From: Gammaproteobacteria bacterium
GTDB taxonomy: Bacteria > Pseudomonadota > Gammaproteobacteria > Coxiellales > Coxiellaceae
Reading direction: 5' to 3'
DNA: 64,000 nt
Assembly: GCA_023266215.1 (NCBI GenBank)
Contig: JAHFRQ010000002.1
Span: 204,001 to 268,000, forward strand
The notes under the pieces are model-generated. The model worked only from the letters and a program-made list of their open reading frames with translations, was not told where the DNA came from and did no database searches. The translations under genes were made by a program, and so were the position numbers. Within the stretch, counting starts at the first letter, position 1, and each line of letters opens with the position of its first letter. This document shows positions 27,666 to 39,817 of the stretch, piece after piece.

Positions 27666-28766
27666 ATGCCAATCGAATTATTACGCATTACGGATTTTCG
27701 AAATATTCAATTCGCTGAAATCAATTGCGCATCAGATTTTAATTTATTTTACGGTCAAAATGCAGCTGGAAAAACAAGTTTGCTTGAAGCAATATATTAC
27801 TTAAGTAATGGAAAGTCATTTCAAACGCACCTACATGAAATGGTTATTCAAAATCAAAAAAATCAGTTTTCTGTATTTGCCGCTTTATCTGACCAGGAAG
27901 CTCAGCTTGGCTTACAGAGATCGCGAGATGGAAAAAGAGAAGGTCGTCTGAACCAATCTAGCGCATCTCAGGCTGAGCTTTCACTTAAGCTGCCAATCCA
28001 GTTTATTAGCGCCAACAGTCATTACATTCTGACCGACGGGCCTAAGCCGCGCCGTGAATTTTTGGATTGGGGTTTGTTTCACACCAATCCTGACTTTTAT
28101 CCCATCTGGAAGCAATATCAAAAGTTATTAGCGCAGCGAAATGCAGCATTAAAAGCGCGTGCACCTCACCCTGAAATGCAAATCTGGAACAGTGAATTAG
28201 CAAAAGCTGGTGAGGCGCTTCATGCCTTAAGAAACTTATATCTACTTGAATTTATAGATTATTTTAATAAATTACTTGAATTTTTCAAATTGGAATTTAT
28301 TAATATAAGTTATTTTTCAGGCTGGGATGAAAATTTGTCTCTGGCGGCCGCTTTGGAAAAAAATTTATTTCGAGAATATCAGGCGACACATACTTTATCG
28401 GGGCCTCATCGCGCTGATTTAAAATTATCTATTGAAAATATTTCTGCTGAAAATAGACTATCGCAGGGTCAGCAAAAATTAGTTTCCTACGCACTCAGAT
28501 TGGCTCAAGGTTTGCATTTAAGTTTAAGCAAAAACAAATCACCCATTTTCTTAATCGATGATTTGGCTTCTGAATTAGATGCGAAAAATAAAGAGCTCGT
28601 TATTCAATTTTTGGTTAATTTAAAAGCGCAGGTTTTCTTAACCTGCATTGAGTCTTCAGATTTTTCAAGTATTTCCGCGGTTTCTGAGTCTGTAAAATTG
28701 TTTCACGTGAAACATGGTGAGTTTTTTCAATCTGAATTGGCTAAAAAAACAGAATGTTTCACGTGA
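27666..28766 (+). CDS. recF: DNA replication and repair protein RecF
   Basis: SMC-like ATPase that helps load RecA at single-stranded gaps. The 366-residue product has MPIELLRITDFRNIQFAEIN, Walker A FYGQNAAGKTSLLEAIYYLS near residue 33, HTLSGPHRADLKLSIE, the ABC signature LSQGQQKLVSYALRLAQ and Walker B IFLIDDLASELD. The start is the ATG at 27666; the frame opens 15 codons upstream with a TTG or similar. The last codons carry two parS sequences, the second overlapping the stop. No dnaA or dnaN lies upstream, unlike the common dnaA-dnaN-recF-gyrB order; metK is there instead. gyrB follows after 583 nt. Confidence 0.95.
   Translation: MPIELLRITDFRNIQFAEINCASDFNLFYGQNAAGKTSLLEAIYYLSNGKSFQTHLHEMVIQNQKNQFSVFAALSDQEAQLGLQRSRDGKREGRLNQSSASQAELSLKLPIQFISANSHYILTDGPKPRREFLDWGLFHTNPDFYPIWKQYQKLLAQRNAALKARAPHPEMQIWNSELAKAGEALHALRNLYLLEFIDYFNKLLEFFKLEFINISYFSGWDENLSLAAALEKNLFREYQATHTLSGPHRADLKLSIENISAENRLSQGQQKLVSYALRLAQGLHLSLSKNKSPIFLIDDLASELDAKNKELVIQFLVNLKAQVFLTCIESSDFSSISAVSESVKLFHVKHGEFFQSELAKKTECFT
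28699..28714. promoter_or_regulatory. parS centromere site 1
   Basis: TGTTTCACGTGAAACA is a perfect 16-bp match to the conserved parS palindrome bound by ParB, which seeds chromosome segregation near the origin. It lies inside the recF coding sequence, where it encodes part of LFHVKHG. Confidence 0.93.
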
Positions 28767-28770
28767 AACA
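28755..28770. promoter_or_regulatory. parS centromere site 2
   Basis: A second perfect TGTTTCACGTGAAACA, 56 bp from the first. It overlaps the recF stop codon: the TGA of CACGTGAAA ends the gene, so the final residues ECFT are dictated by the site. Confidence 0.93.
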
Positions 28771-31809
<3,039 letters not shown>

Positions 31810-31862
31810 TTATTGCATTGATAGTATGCGACAATAATTCTTGTATATATGGAGCATGCGTC

Positions 31863-32666
31863 ATGACAAAACCAAAACCTAAAAATTCTAGTTTAGATCC
31901 AAGGAAAGTCAAAAAAATAACACGAGCAATAGAAACAGTAGTAATTCCAGCTGTGGCAGTAATATCAGAATCTAAAAAACACGCTGTAACTGAAAATACA
32001 ATAACAGCAGCAGCAGAAATAGTTCGGCTAACGCCCAATGCGATTATGCCTTACACACCGCCAGCAGCAGATCTTAAGTCTATTCAAACAAACCGGCAAA
32101 TTGGGCTGTTTCCCGATTTAAAATTATTAACTCCAAACTATATTCACAGACTCGTTGTTGCAGCGGGATCCTTAATGCTTGCCGGCGTAGTATTTTATTA
32201 TTTAAAAAATTACAGGAAAGAAACAGTATTACCCGCTACTGAAAATCCAGAAACAGTGTCAGAACCCAACGCAAGAGAAATCGCAATGCCAACAGAGACA
32301 GTAGGGATCCCACCTGATCCCATTATTAATGCACTAACACAATTTCAAGAAACACCTGCACCAACAACAACAGTAGCAGCAGAAAAAACAAATTACTTAA
32401 AACCCGCGATAATAAGCTTACTGGGCGTTGGATTTTTATGCATAGCATATAAATTTTATCAAATTAAAAAAGCGAAAAAATCGGGTGAGTCTAACGCAAA
32501 TACAGCGCGAGAAGAAAATCTCGATGATTTTGATGATTGCAACACAGAAAAAACAGCGACGCATCCTCAAGCGGGTATAATGCCAGACAGATTTAGCCGA
32601 TTTGGTTTCTCAGGATCTTCAGGGTGTCCCAAACAAGAAAAAACCGACGAATTTGTATTAGCATAA
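31863..32666 (+). CDS. Hypothetical membrane protein, two transmembrane segments
   Basis: An unrecognised 267-residue protein. It starts at the ATG at 31863 (MTKPKPKNSSLDPRKVKK) with GGAG 8 nt upstream. A basic, threonine- and alanine-rich N-terminus of about 95 residues is followed by a membrane segment (LVVAAGSLMLAGVVFYYL), a Pro/Thr/Glu-rich loop of about 70 residues with ENPETVSEPNAREIAMPTET, a second membrane segment (PAIISLLGVGFLCIAYKFY) and an acidic, low-complexity tail (EENLDDFDDCN, GFSGSSGCPKQ). Two hydrophobic hairpins in a low-complexity protein resemble intracellular-bacterium secreted or inclusion-membrane proteins, but that is only an impression. It overlaps the convergent rsmD end by 9 nt. 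Confidence 0.65.
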   Translation: MTKPKPKNSSLDPRKVKKITRAIETVVIPAVAVISESKKHAVTENTITAAAEIVRLTPNAIMPYTPPAADLKSIQTNRQIGLFPDLKLLTPNYIHRLVVAAGSLMLAGVVFYYLKNYRKETVLPATENPETVSEPNAREIAMPTETVGIPPDPIINALTQFQETPAPTTTVAAEKTNYLKPAIISLLGVGFLCIAYKFYQIKKAKKSGESNANTAREENLDDFDDCNTEKTATHPQAGIMPDRFSRFGFSGSSGCPKQEKTDEFVLA

Positions 32667-33242
32667 AATAATTTTTGAAATTAAAGCATACTCAATAGTT
32701 TTGGTATGCTTATGTTTTACTATTTTAAAATTATTGGAAATGCTGTTAATATCAAAGCCATTTTTTTCAAATTCAAGATAAATTAATGCGTTATCTTTAA
32801 GTAAATTATTTTTTTCTAAAAAAATAATAGCTGATAATATTAAATTTTGCTTAAACGGCGGATCTAAAAATATCAGATCAAATTGCTTATTTAATAAAAT
32901 CGGGTTGATTGCGAAAAAATCAGAGCAGATAAAATTGATTTCATCTGATGTTAATTTTAAATTTTCAGCATTTAATTTTAAATTATTAATACTATTTTTA
33001 TGATTTTCTATAAATGTGACATGCTTTGCGCCGCGCGATAAAGCCTCAAAACCTAAAGCGCCACTGCCTGCAAAACAATCTAAACATAGTGAATCAACAA
33101 TATCATTATTCAACCAATTGAATAATGTTTCACGAATGCGATCATGTGTAGGACGCAAACCAATTGCATCTGAAAAAGTTATTTTTCGTGAGCGAAATTT
33201 TCCGGCGATAATGCGAAGTTCAGAATTATTTTTAATGCTCAC
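32658..33242 (-). CDS. rsmD: 16S rRNA (guanine(966)-N2)-methyltransferase RsmD
   Basis: Methylates G966 of 16S rRNA in the 30S subunit using SAM. The 194-residue protein has the family opening LRIIAGKFRSRKITFSDAIG, LRPTHDRIRETLFNWL, the SAM loop LDCFAGSGALGFEALSRGAK and the catalytic FDLIFLDPPFKQNLI (the NPPY-type motif in DPPF form). The start appears to be GTG at 33242, with GAGGG just upstream inside the repeat. It is the last gene of the M16 peptidase-M16 peptidase-rsmD unit, which runs divergently from ftsYEX as in many gammaproteobacteria. Confidence 0.94.
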   Translation of the reverse strand: MSIKNNSELRIIAGKFRSRKITFSDAIGLRPTHDRIRETLFNWLNNDIVDSLCLDCFAGSGALGFEALSRGAKHVTFIENHKNSINNLKLNAENLKLTSDEINFICSDFFAINPILLNKQFDLIFLDPPFKQNLILSAIIFLEKNNLLKDNALIYLEFEKNGFDINSISNNFKIVKHKHTKTIEYALISKIILC

Positions 33243-33258
33243 TAAACCCTCACCCTCA

Positions 33259-33281
33259 CCCTCTCCCGCAACGGGAGAGGG
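33259..33281. repeat. REP-like hairpin between rsmD and the M16 gene
   Basis: CCCTCTCCCG and CGGGAGAGGG form a 10-bp stem with a 3-nt loop. The core and the CACCCTCACC tail match the hairpins inside the 401-bp element at 4336. It lies between the stop of the M16 gene and the start of rsmD and could limit downstream expression or stabilise the upstream message. Confidence 0.7.
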
Positions 33282-33287
33282 GATAAA

Positions 33288-34595
33288 TTACCGTGGCCCA
33301 ACGATAACGGTGGCCATTTTATTAGGATCAATATTTTTTTCAAACGCATTTTTGACTTGCTCTGTTGTCACTGCATTAATATTTTGCGCATATACATCAA
33401 GATAATTTAACGGTTGATGATAAAATGCAATATTGGTCAAGACTGCCAAAATACCTGAATTCGTGGATAAAGTAAGTGGAAAACGCGCAATTAAATTTTG
33501 TTTTGCTGCAGTTAACTCATCTTGTGTAGGTCCTGTTTCAATAAATTTTTTCAAAATAGTTTGCGCCATGGTGAGCGCTGTTTGCGTGGACGCAGCCTTA
33601 GTTTGCATTGCGATAATAAAAGGGCCGCGCAATGCCATTGGCTCAAAACCACTGCTAGCAACATAGGCTAAACCATTTTTTTCACGTATTTCATAATATA
33701 AAAGCGATGACAGTGGCAAACCACCCAAGACAGCATTGCCGACAATTAACGGGAAAAAATTAGGATTTTGCCGTGTAATGCCCACCTGACCAAGCATAAT
33801 CGTGCTTTGCTTTAAAGGATATTGAATCTGTGCATTTTTATTTTTGCTTAAATTTTCCGCCATGTTGAGTGTTCGCGCAGCATTGCCGGTTGGTAACGAT
33901 TGCGCCAATTTTTCTGAAATAGAATTTGCCTGCGCTGTTGTAATATCACCCACTAAAATAATATCTGCGTTTTTGGCAACATAAAATTGCTGATAAAATT
34001 GCATTAATTGATGCTGATTCATGGCATTCACATCAGCAATGGTGCCAAGTGGATTATGCGCATACACTGCTGTTCCATAAATTAATTGAAAGAATTGATT
34101 TGAAGCCAGCTGCCAAGGATCTTGTTGTTGCGCTTTTAGTTGCGCAACAGTTTGTTCTTTTAGGCGATTAAAAGCGGTAGATGGAAAATTAGCTTCTGAA
34201 ATTACAGCTTGAAAGGTAGTTAATGCGGGTTCTAAAAATTTAGGCTCTATTAAAGTGCGCAATGAAAGACCTGCCATATCTCGATCAGAAAAATTACCCA
34301 ATTGCGCGCCGACATTTTCAAATGCGCGCGCAATGCCATCTGCATCTAGATGTTTTGTATTCTCACCAATCATTGCATTGGTTAAACTTGAGAGACCCAA
34401 ATTATTAGCAGGATCCTCTGCTGAACCCGCATTAAAAACAATTTGAATATCCAGCATGGGTAATTCTTTGCGCTGCACAAAATAAACTTCGGCACCGTTT
34501 TTTGTTTCCCAATGCTGTATGTTTAAAACAGGTTGCTCGAGAGAAAAAATAGAAGTAGAGACAAAAATTCCCATTAAAACTAAAATACACCGCAT
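33288..34595 (-). CDS. M16-family peptidase-like protein lacking the zinc motif
   Basis: A 435-residue periplasmic protein with a signal peptide (MRCILVLMGIFVSTSIFSLE). It has the M16 fold (VQRKELPMLDIQIVFNAGSA) but at the zinc site reads LGLSSLTNAM where active members have HxxEH, so it cannot bind the catalytic zinc. Such members partner an active subunit, like the alpha chain of mitochondrial processing peptidase. The downstream arginine/tyrosine substrate-binding segment (YYEIREKNGLAYVASSGFE) is retained. It is translated 10 nt after the active M16 gene, consistent with a heterodimer. Targets would be periplasmic peptides. Confidence 0.9.
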   Translation of the reverse strand: MRCILVLMGIFVSTSIFSLEQPVLNIQHWETKNGAEVYFVQRKELPMLDIQIVFNAGSAEDPANNLGLSSLTNAMIGENTKHLDADGIARAFENVGAQLGNFSDRDMAGLSLRTLIEPKFLEPALTTFQAVISEANFPSTAFNRLKEQTVAQLKAQQQDPWQLASNQFFQLIYGTAVYAHNPLGTIADVNAMNQHQLMQFYQQFYVAKNADIILVGDITTAQANSISEKLAQSLPTGNAARTLNMAENLSKNKNAQIQYPLKQSTIMLGQVGITRQNPNFFPLIVGNAVLGGLPLSSLLYYEIREKNGLAYVASSGFEPMALRGPFIIAMQTKAASTQTALTMAQTILKKFIETGPTQDELTAAKQNLIARFPLTLSTNSGILAVLTNIAFYHQPLNYLDVYAQNINAVTTEQVKNAFEKNIDPNKMATVIVGPR

Positions 34596-34605
34596 GTTAT
34601 TTACC

Positions 34606-35931
34606 TTATTGAGTGGGTTTTAATTCGGCTGTTGTTTCATTTTGCGCAGTCAAATACAGTTGCGCTGCAACTTGAATTTGCAATGGCGTGACCGATTCCA
34701 TGCGCGATACAAATTGATCCGATGTGCGCCACGATAAACCTGCCATTTCAGGCTCACCTAAATCATCTGCTTGTTTTGATAATGAATCTTTTTTGTAAAC
34801 ATCACTTGCGATTAATTGCGCTTTCACACGATCCAATTCTGCTTGCGTCACCGGCTGTGTTTTTAATTCGTTGATTTCAGACCACAGCGCATTTTTTAAA
34901 TCGCTCACAGAATGTTTTGCGGTTGGAATGCCGCTTAGGACAAACAAACTTTGATGCAAATCATACAAGCCATAATCCGCATCAGCCGTCACAGCGATTT
35001 CCTTTTTGCGCACTAAATCACGCGTTAAACGCGCGCTTTCGCCACTGCTTAATATCGCACTCAACACTTTTAATGCATACAGCGATTGAATTTGTTCGGG
35101 TTTTGCCGTTGCCAGTGTTGGCACATTAAATCCCATCATCAAAAAGGGTAATTTTGCGGGTATTGCGACTGTAATAGTGCGCTCGCCCAATGATGCCACT
35201 TCAACTCTAGGCTTTAATACGGGAATCGGAATCGGCTTTAAATCACCAAAGTATTTTTGCGCCAACAAATAAACTGCTTCTGGTTTTACATTTCCCACCA
35301 CAACAATCACAGCATTATTGGGACCATACCATTTTTGATACCACAGACGAACATCATTGATCGACAGATTTTCAACATCAGTCATCCAGCCCACAACAGG
35401 ATTATGATACGGATTATTCACAAAAGCGGCGGCGGCAAAACGCTCCCAGGTAACGCCTTCTGGTGAATCATCAACGCGCATGCGTCGCTCATCTAACACC
35501 ACTTGCTTTTCTTTGCTAAAAGCCGCGGGATCTAGTAATAAATTTTGCATGCGATCGGCTTCTAGCTCAAAACACAACGGTAATTGATTGGATAAGATCA
35601 ATTGATGGTACATCGTGTAATCATCGGTGGTCACCGCATTCTGATCGCTGCCTTGTGCGCTTAATGCTTTATTTAACACGCCTTCTCCAAATTTCTTCGT
35701 GCCTCGGAACATCATGTGTTCCAGCATATGAGAAATACCGGTTGTGCCATTATTTTCATAACTACCACCGACTTTGTACCAAATCGAGCTCACCACAACT
35801 GGCGCACGGTCATCTTCACGGACAATGAGCTTTAAGCCATTGGATAATTGAAATTCTTTCGTATTTTCGGCAAAAGCAGTCATTGGCGATAAGGCTGGTA
35901 ATAAGAAAAGAATCAAAACAAATAAACGCAC
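34606..35931 (-). CDS. M16-family zinc metallopeptidase (active subunit)
   Basis: A 441-residue insulinase-type peptidase. A signal peptide (RLFVLILFLLPALSPMTAFA) precedes KEFQLSNGLKLIVREDDRAP and the zinc motif HMLEHMMFRGTKKFGEG, with the distal glutamate within ELEADRMQNL. The C-terminal half keeps the family pattern (LSAILSSGESARLTRDLVRK). I favour the GTG at 35931 as start because GGGAG lies just upstream; an ATG at 35964 is in frame but would put 11 residues before the signal peptide. It pairs with the inactive M16 gene downstream. It is probably a periplasmic peptide-degrading heterodimer. Confidence 0.93.
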   Translation of the reverse strand: MRLFVLILFLLPALSPMTAFAENTKEFQLSNGLKLIVREDDRAPVVVSSIWYKVGGSYENNGTTGISHMLEHMMFRGTKKFGEGVLNKALSAQGSDQNAVTTDDYTMYHQLILSNQLPLCFELEADRMQNLLLDPAAFSKEKQVVLDERRMRVDDSPEGVTWERFAAAAFVNNPYHNPVVGWMTDVENLSINDVRLWYQKWYGPNNAVIVVVGNVKPEAVYLLAQKYFGDLKPIPIPVLKPRVEVASLGERTITVAIPAKLPFLMMGFNVPTLATAKPEQIQSLYALKVLSAILSSGESARLTRDLVRKKEIAVTADADYGLYDLHQSLFVLSGIPTAKHSVSDLKNALWSEINELKTQPVTQAELDRVKAQLIASDVYKKDSLSKQADDLGEPEMAGLSWRTSDQFVSRMESVTPLQIQVAAQLYLTAQNETTAELKPTQ

Positions 35932-36011
35932 GCTCTTCTCCCTGTGATCATTCAATGTTAGCATTCGAGCAATATTCTAAACGGGTTTAAAAACAAAAGC
36001 GAAACAAAACC

Positions 36012-36941
36012 ATGTTATCTTTTTTAAAATCTGAAAAATCCTGGTTGCGGCGATTAGGCGCGGGACTTAAGCGTACTCGGCAAACAATTTCAGATGGCCT
36101 GGCTAACCTGGTTCTCGGCAAAAAAACGATTGATGATGAGCTTATAAGCTCGCTTGAAACCTTATTATTAACAGCTGATGTGGGCATTGAATCAACCGAT
36201 GCTTTGCTTGCGAAAATGACGGATCGCGTCAAACGCAATCAATTATCAGATCCCGCTATTTTAGCCAGTGCTTTAAAAGAAGAAATGATTGTTTTATTAA
36301 AACCTTACAATCAGCCATTAATAATCAATCAAAAACCGTTTGTCATCCTCATGGTCGGGATCAATGGCGCTGGCAAAACAACCAGCATTGCCAAATTAGC
36401 AAATTATTTTAAAAACCAAGGAAAAACAGTCATGCTGGCAGCAGGCGATACTTTTCGCGCAGCAGCTATCGATCAATTACAAGTCTGGGGCGAGCGGAAC
36501 AACATACCCGTGATTGCACAGCCTCATGGCGCTGACAGCGCTTCGGTTATTTATGACGCCATGCAATCAGCTCAAGCTAAAAATATCGATGTGTTAATTG
36601 CAGACACAGCAGGACGCCTGCATACGCAATCACATTTAATGAACGAACTTAAAAAAATCAAGCGCGTGATTCAAAAAATGAATCCGGATGCGCCACATGA
36701 AACCATGCTGATTGTCGATGGCAGCACAGGGCAAAATGCATTAAATCAAGCGCGAGAATTCCATGAAGCCATTGGCTTAAACAGCATCAGTGTGACAAAA
36801 TTAGATGGTACAGCCAAAGGCGGCATGGTTTTTGCAATCACGCAAGCAACACAATTACCGATTCGATTTATTGGTGTTGGTGAAAGCGTGGAAGACTTAA
36901 AGCCTTTTGATGCGGCAGAATTTGTTGACGCGTTATTTTAA
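36012..36941 (+). CDS. ftsY: Signal recognition particle receptor FtsY
   Basis: GTPase that docks ribosome-SRP complexes at the inner membrane. The 309-residue protein is short, lacking the long acidic A domain and beginning almost directly with the amphipathic helix and N domain (MLSFLKSEKSWLRRLGAGLK, then RTRQTISDGLANLVLG). The G domain has G1 LMVGINGAGKTTSIAKLA, AGDTFRAAAIDQL, DTAGRLHTQ, SVTKLDGTAKGGM and the C-terminal FIGVGESVEDLKPFDAAEFV. It is the first gene of ftsY-ftsE-ftsX, 12 nt ahead of ftsE, and divergent from the M16 genes. Confidence 0.97.
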   Translation: MLSFLKSEKSWLRRLGAGLKRTRQTISDGLANLVLGKKTIDDELISSLETLLLTADVGIESTDALLAKMTDRVKRNQLSDPAILASALKEEMIVLLKPYNQPLIINQKPFVILMVGINGAGKTTSIAKLANYFKNQGKTVMLAAGDTFRAAAIDQLQVWGERNNIPVIAQPHGADSASVIYDAMQSAQAKNIDVLIADTAGRLHTQSHLMNELKKIKRVIQKMNPDAPHETMLIVDGSTGQNALNQAREFHEAIGLNSISVTKLDGTAKGGMVFAITQATQLPIRFIGVGESVEDLKPFDAAEFVDALF

Positions 36942-36953
36942 GCAGGAGCATTG

Positions 36954-37643
36954 ATGATACATTTTGAAAACGTCAGCAAACATTATGACGGTCATGCAGC
37001 ATTATCAGATATTTCATTTTCTGTGCTACCCGGGGAAATGGTTTTTCTAACGGGGCATTCAGGCGCTGGAAAAACAACGGCGTTGAAATTAGCGATGCGA
37101 ATTGAAGCGGTATCACAAGGTCAGATTTATATAAATCAACAACACATACAGCGATTATCAAAACGACAAATACCGTTGCTACGCCGACAAATCGGCATGA
37201 TTTTTCAAAATCCGCATTTGCTATCAGAGCGCTCTGTTTTTGACAATGTAGCGCTGCCTTTAATTATCTCTGGGTGTTCACAGCGCGAAATTAATCGGCG
37301 TGTTCATGCAGCATTAGATAAAGTGGGATTATTGACTAAAGAAAAATTATTACCGCCCGCTTTATCGTGCGGCGAACAGCAACGCGTCAATATCGCACGC
37401 GCCGTTGTCAATAAACCCACGATTTTATTAGCTGATGAGCCGACTGGAAATTTAGATCCGCAGTTATCAATGGGTATTTTAAGGCTGTTTGAAGCATTTA
37501 ATGCGGTGGGCGTCACGGTATTGATCGCGACACATGATTTACCGCTGATTGCAAAAATGCAACACCGCGTTATTACTTTAAAACAAGGTCAAGTGATTGA
37601 AAGAAGGAAACCGATTAGTGAGCCAACAGAATTCGTTGAATAA
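36954..37643 (+). CDS. ftsE: Cell division ATP-binding protein FtsE
   Basis: ABC ATPase that with FtsX activates septal amidases through EnvC. The 229-residue product has Walker A FLTGHSGAGKTTALKLAM near residue 35, the Q-loop GMIFQNPHLLSERSVFDNVA, the signature LSCGEQQRVNIARAVVNKP and Walker B ILLADEPTGNLDP followed by ATHD. The signature reads LSCGEQQ rather than LSGGEQQ, a tolerated change. AGGAG lies 5 nt before the ATG at 36954. Its end overlaps the ftsX start by 26 nt, so the two are translationally coupled. Confidence 0.97.
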   Translation: MIHFENVSKHYDGHAALSDISFSVLPGEMVFLTGHSGAGKTTALKLAMRIEAVSQGQIYINQQHIQRLSKRQIPLLRRQIGMIFQNPHLLSERSVFDNVALPLIISGCSQREINRRVHAALDKVGLLTKEKLLPPALSCGEQQRVNIARAVVNKPTILLADEPTGNLDPQLSMGILRLFEAFNAVGVTVLIATHDLPLIAKMQHRVITLKQGQVIERRKPISEPTEFVE

Positions 37644-38574
37644 ACGACATCCGATTGAGAATTGGTTGTTAAACCATGTTCGCGCATGCAAATTTGCATT
37701 GATTGAATTATTGCGCTCACCGATTGCTCAACTCGTGACGATTATTGTTATTTCAATTGCGGTTATTTTGCCGCTTGGATTTTTTGTGGTGCTTAAAAAT
37801 CTGCAGCATTTAAATTCGAAATGGAATGGCAATACACCCACGATTTCGTTGTATTTAAAAACAGACTACGATCAGGATCAAATTCAAGATTATATTTCAC
37901 AATTAAAATCAAATAATAAAATCGCGGAAGTGCATTATATTTCACCCGATCAGGGTTTGATTAATTTTGAAAAAACATCTCAATTTGGGGATATTTTAAA
38001 AAAATTACCTGAAAATCCTCTGCCGGGCATTGTTACGGTATTACCCACGCTTTCTAATCAAAACCCAGAAGCAATTTCAGCACTATTTACAACACTGAAA
38101 CAATCGCCATTGGTCGATGTCGCGCAGCTTGATTTGGAGTGGGTAAAGCGTTTGTATAGCGCGATTTCTATCGGCGAAAAAATTACCAATGCGCTTTCTG
38201 TTTTATTTGCGATTGGTGTTTTAATGATTATTGGTAATGCATTGCGAATTTCATTGCTGAGTCATCTGCGCGACATTCGTGTTTTAAAATTAATGGGTGC
38301 AACCGATGCTTTTATTCGTAGGCCTTTTTTATATCGCGGCGTATTATACGGCGTGCTCGGTGGATTGCTCGCGTGTATTTTATTAAATATATTTATTACT
38401 GGCCTAGAAAACCCGGTTTCAAATTTAGCGCAAACTTATAGCACCGATTTTAAATTACAAACATTAAGTTTTTTCAATGGTTTTGTTGTATTACTGTTGT
38501 GTGGCCTGCTGGGTTTTATCAGCTCTCTTGTGATTCTCAATCGCTTTTTAGCTCAGGCAGAATCTGTTGATTAG
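37618..38574 (+). CDS. ftsX: Cell division protein FtsX
   Basis: Integral membrane partner of FtsE. The 318-residue protein has a short cytoplasmic N-terminus, one membrane segment (LVTIIVISIAVILPLGFFVV), a periplasmic domain of about 120 residues with ISLYLKTDYDQDQIQDYISQL, and three further membrane segments ending LNRFLAQAESVD. Before the second segment is the conserved RLYSAISIGEKITNAL. GTG at 37618 (VSQQNSLNK) with AAGGAAA 7 nt upstream is the best start; a TTG at 37597 also opens the frame. It overlaps the convergent SulP gene by 38 nt. Confidence 0.94.
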   Translation: MSQQNSLNKRHPIENWLLNHVRACKFALIELLRSPIAQLVTIIVISIAVILPLGFFVVLKNLQHLNSKWNGNTPTISLYLKTDYDQDQIQDYISQLKSNNKIAEVHYISPDQGLINFEKTSQFGDILKKLPENPLPGIVTVLPTLSNQNPEAISALFTTLKQSPLVDVAQLDLEWVKRLYSAISIGEKITNALSVLFAIGVLMIIGNALRISLLSHLRDIRVLKLMGATDAFIRRPFLYRGVLYGVLGGLLACILLNIFITGLENPVSNLAQTYSTDFKLQTLSFFNGFVVLLLCGLLGFISSLVILNRFLAQAESVD

Positions 38575-39808
38575 TTGCCATTTTTCGCAGGATTATCGAC
38601 AGCATTACACCCACGCAAACGGCGATCACCAAATTAGTAAACACAGTTAATAAAAAAGTAGTCATCAAAACAACAATATCAGTGCGTGGCGCATGTTTTG
38701 AAATATGCAAAAAACGCTTTACATCACTCATATTATAAGCCACGACAAATAAAATAGCGGCCAATGCACAAAGCGGAATATTGGCAGCATAAGGAGCAAG
38801 AAAAATAATGACCATTACAAGCACTGCTGAGTGAATAATGGCAGCAACGGGACTGTTTCCCCCATTGCGAATATTGGTAACGGTTCGCGCGATTGCGCCT
38901 GTTGCTGCAAAACCGCCAAACAAAGGCGAAAAAATATTAGCAAGTCCTTGGCCAATTAATTCCTGATTGGAATTATGTCGCATATTCATCATGCTATCTG
39001 CTGCAGAAGCTGATAATAATGATTCAATCGCGCCTAATAAAGCAATGGTTAAAGCTGAGCCCATTAAATCTACTATTTTATGAATAGATAATTGTAGAAA
39101 ATGAAACTCAGGTAAGTGACGTGAAATTCCGCCAAATGCGCTACCAATAGTTGCAATTTGTTTAAAATGAAAAATAGTTTGCAAAATAGTCGCGGCTAAC
39201 ATTGCAACCAATGGGCCTGGAATTTTTTTAAAAATTTTAGGCGTGATTAACATTAAAAATAAACATAAAAAAGCAAGCAAGGTTGTTATTACATTTAAAT
39301 GTAGAAAAGCATGAGTTAAATATATTATTTTTTGATAAAAATAAGCATTAAGCGGAATGTGAACCGACAAACCAAAAAAATCTTTCCATTCGCCCACAAA
39401 AATAATCACGCCGATGCCACCTGTAAATCCAACGATGACGGGGCCCGGAATAAACTTAACAATACTGCCTAATTTAACAAATCCCATAAACAATAAAATA
39501 AATCCCGCCATCAATGACGCGATCTGCAATCCCGAAATACCATATTTTGCGGTGATGCCCGCTAAAATGACAACAAAGGCTCCGGTGGGTCCTGCAATTT
39601 GCACACGCGTCCCACCAAAAACCCCCACGATAAATGCAGCAATAATCGCGGTATATAATCCCTGCTCAGGGTCCGCGCCTGATGCAATCGCAAATGCCAT
39701 AGCAAGCGGCAGCGCAACAACCGCGACAATCAAACCCGAAATTAAATTAGGCCACCAATTTTTATTGTTTAATAATCCGGCGCGATAGGCTTCGATAATG
39801 GCTAGCAT
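38537..39808 (-). CDS. SulP-family anion transporter without STAS domain
   Basis: A 423-residue membrane protein of the SLC26/SulP family, which takes up sulfate, bicarbonate or carboxylates. Family marks: LISGLIVAVVALPLAMAFAI, GLYTAIIAAFIVGVFGGTRV, QIAGPTGAFVVILAGI (the sulfate transporter signature region) and the second repeat's LLGAIESLLSASAADSMMNM, GQGLANIFSPLFGGFAATGA and RTVTNIRNGG. The protein stops right after the membrane domain, so the usual cytoplasmic STAS domain is absent. It sits between ftsX and rpoH, genes that adjoin in many relatives, together with an ATPase gene, and so is an insertion. Its substrate is unknown. Confidence 0.92.
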   Translation of the reverse strand: MLAIIEAYRAGLLNNKNWWPNLISGLIVAVVALPLAMAFAIASGADPEQGLYTAIIAAFIVGVFGGTRVQIAGPTGAFVVILAGITAKYGISGLQIASLMAGFILLFMGFVKLGSIVKFIPGPVIVGFTGGIGVIIFVGEWKDFFGLSVHIPLNAYFYQKIIYLTHAFLHLNVITTLLAFLCLFLMLITPKIFKKIPGPLVAMLAATILQTIFHFKQIATIGSAFGGISRHLPEFHFLQLSIHKIVDLMGSALTIALLGAIESLLSASAADSMMNMRHNSNQELIGQGLANIFSPLFGGFAATGAIARTVTNIRNGGNSPVAAIIHSAVLVMVIIFLAPYAANIPLCALAAILFVVAYNMSDVKRFLHISKHAPRTDIVVLMTTFLLTVFTNLVIAVCVGVMLSIILRKMATNQQILPELKSD

Positions 39809-39817
39809 TTTTGATTC

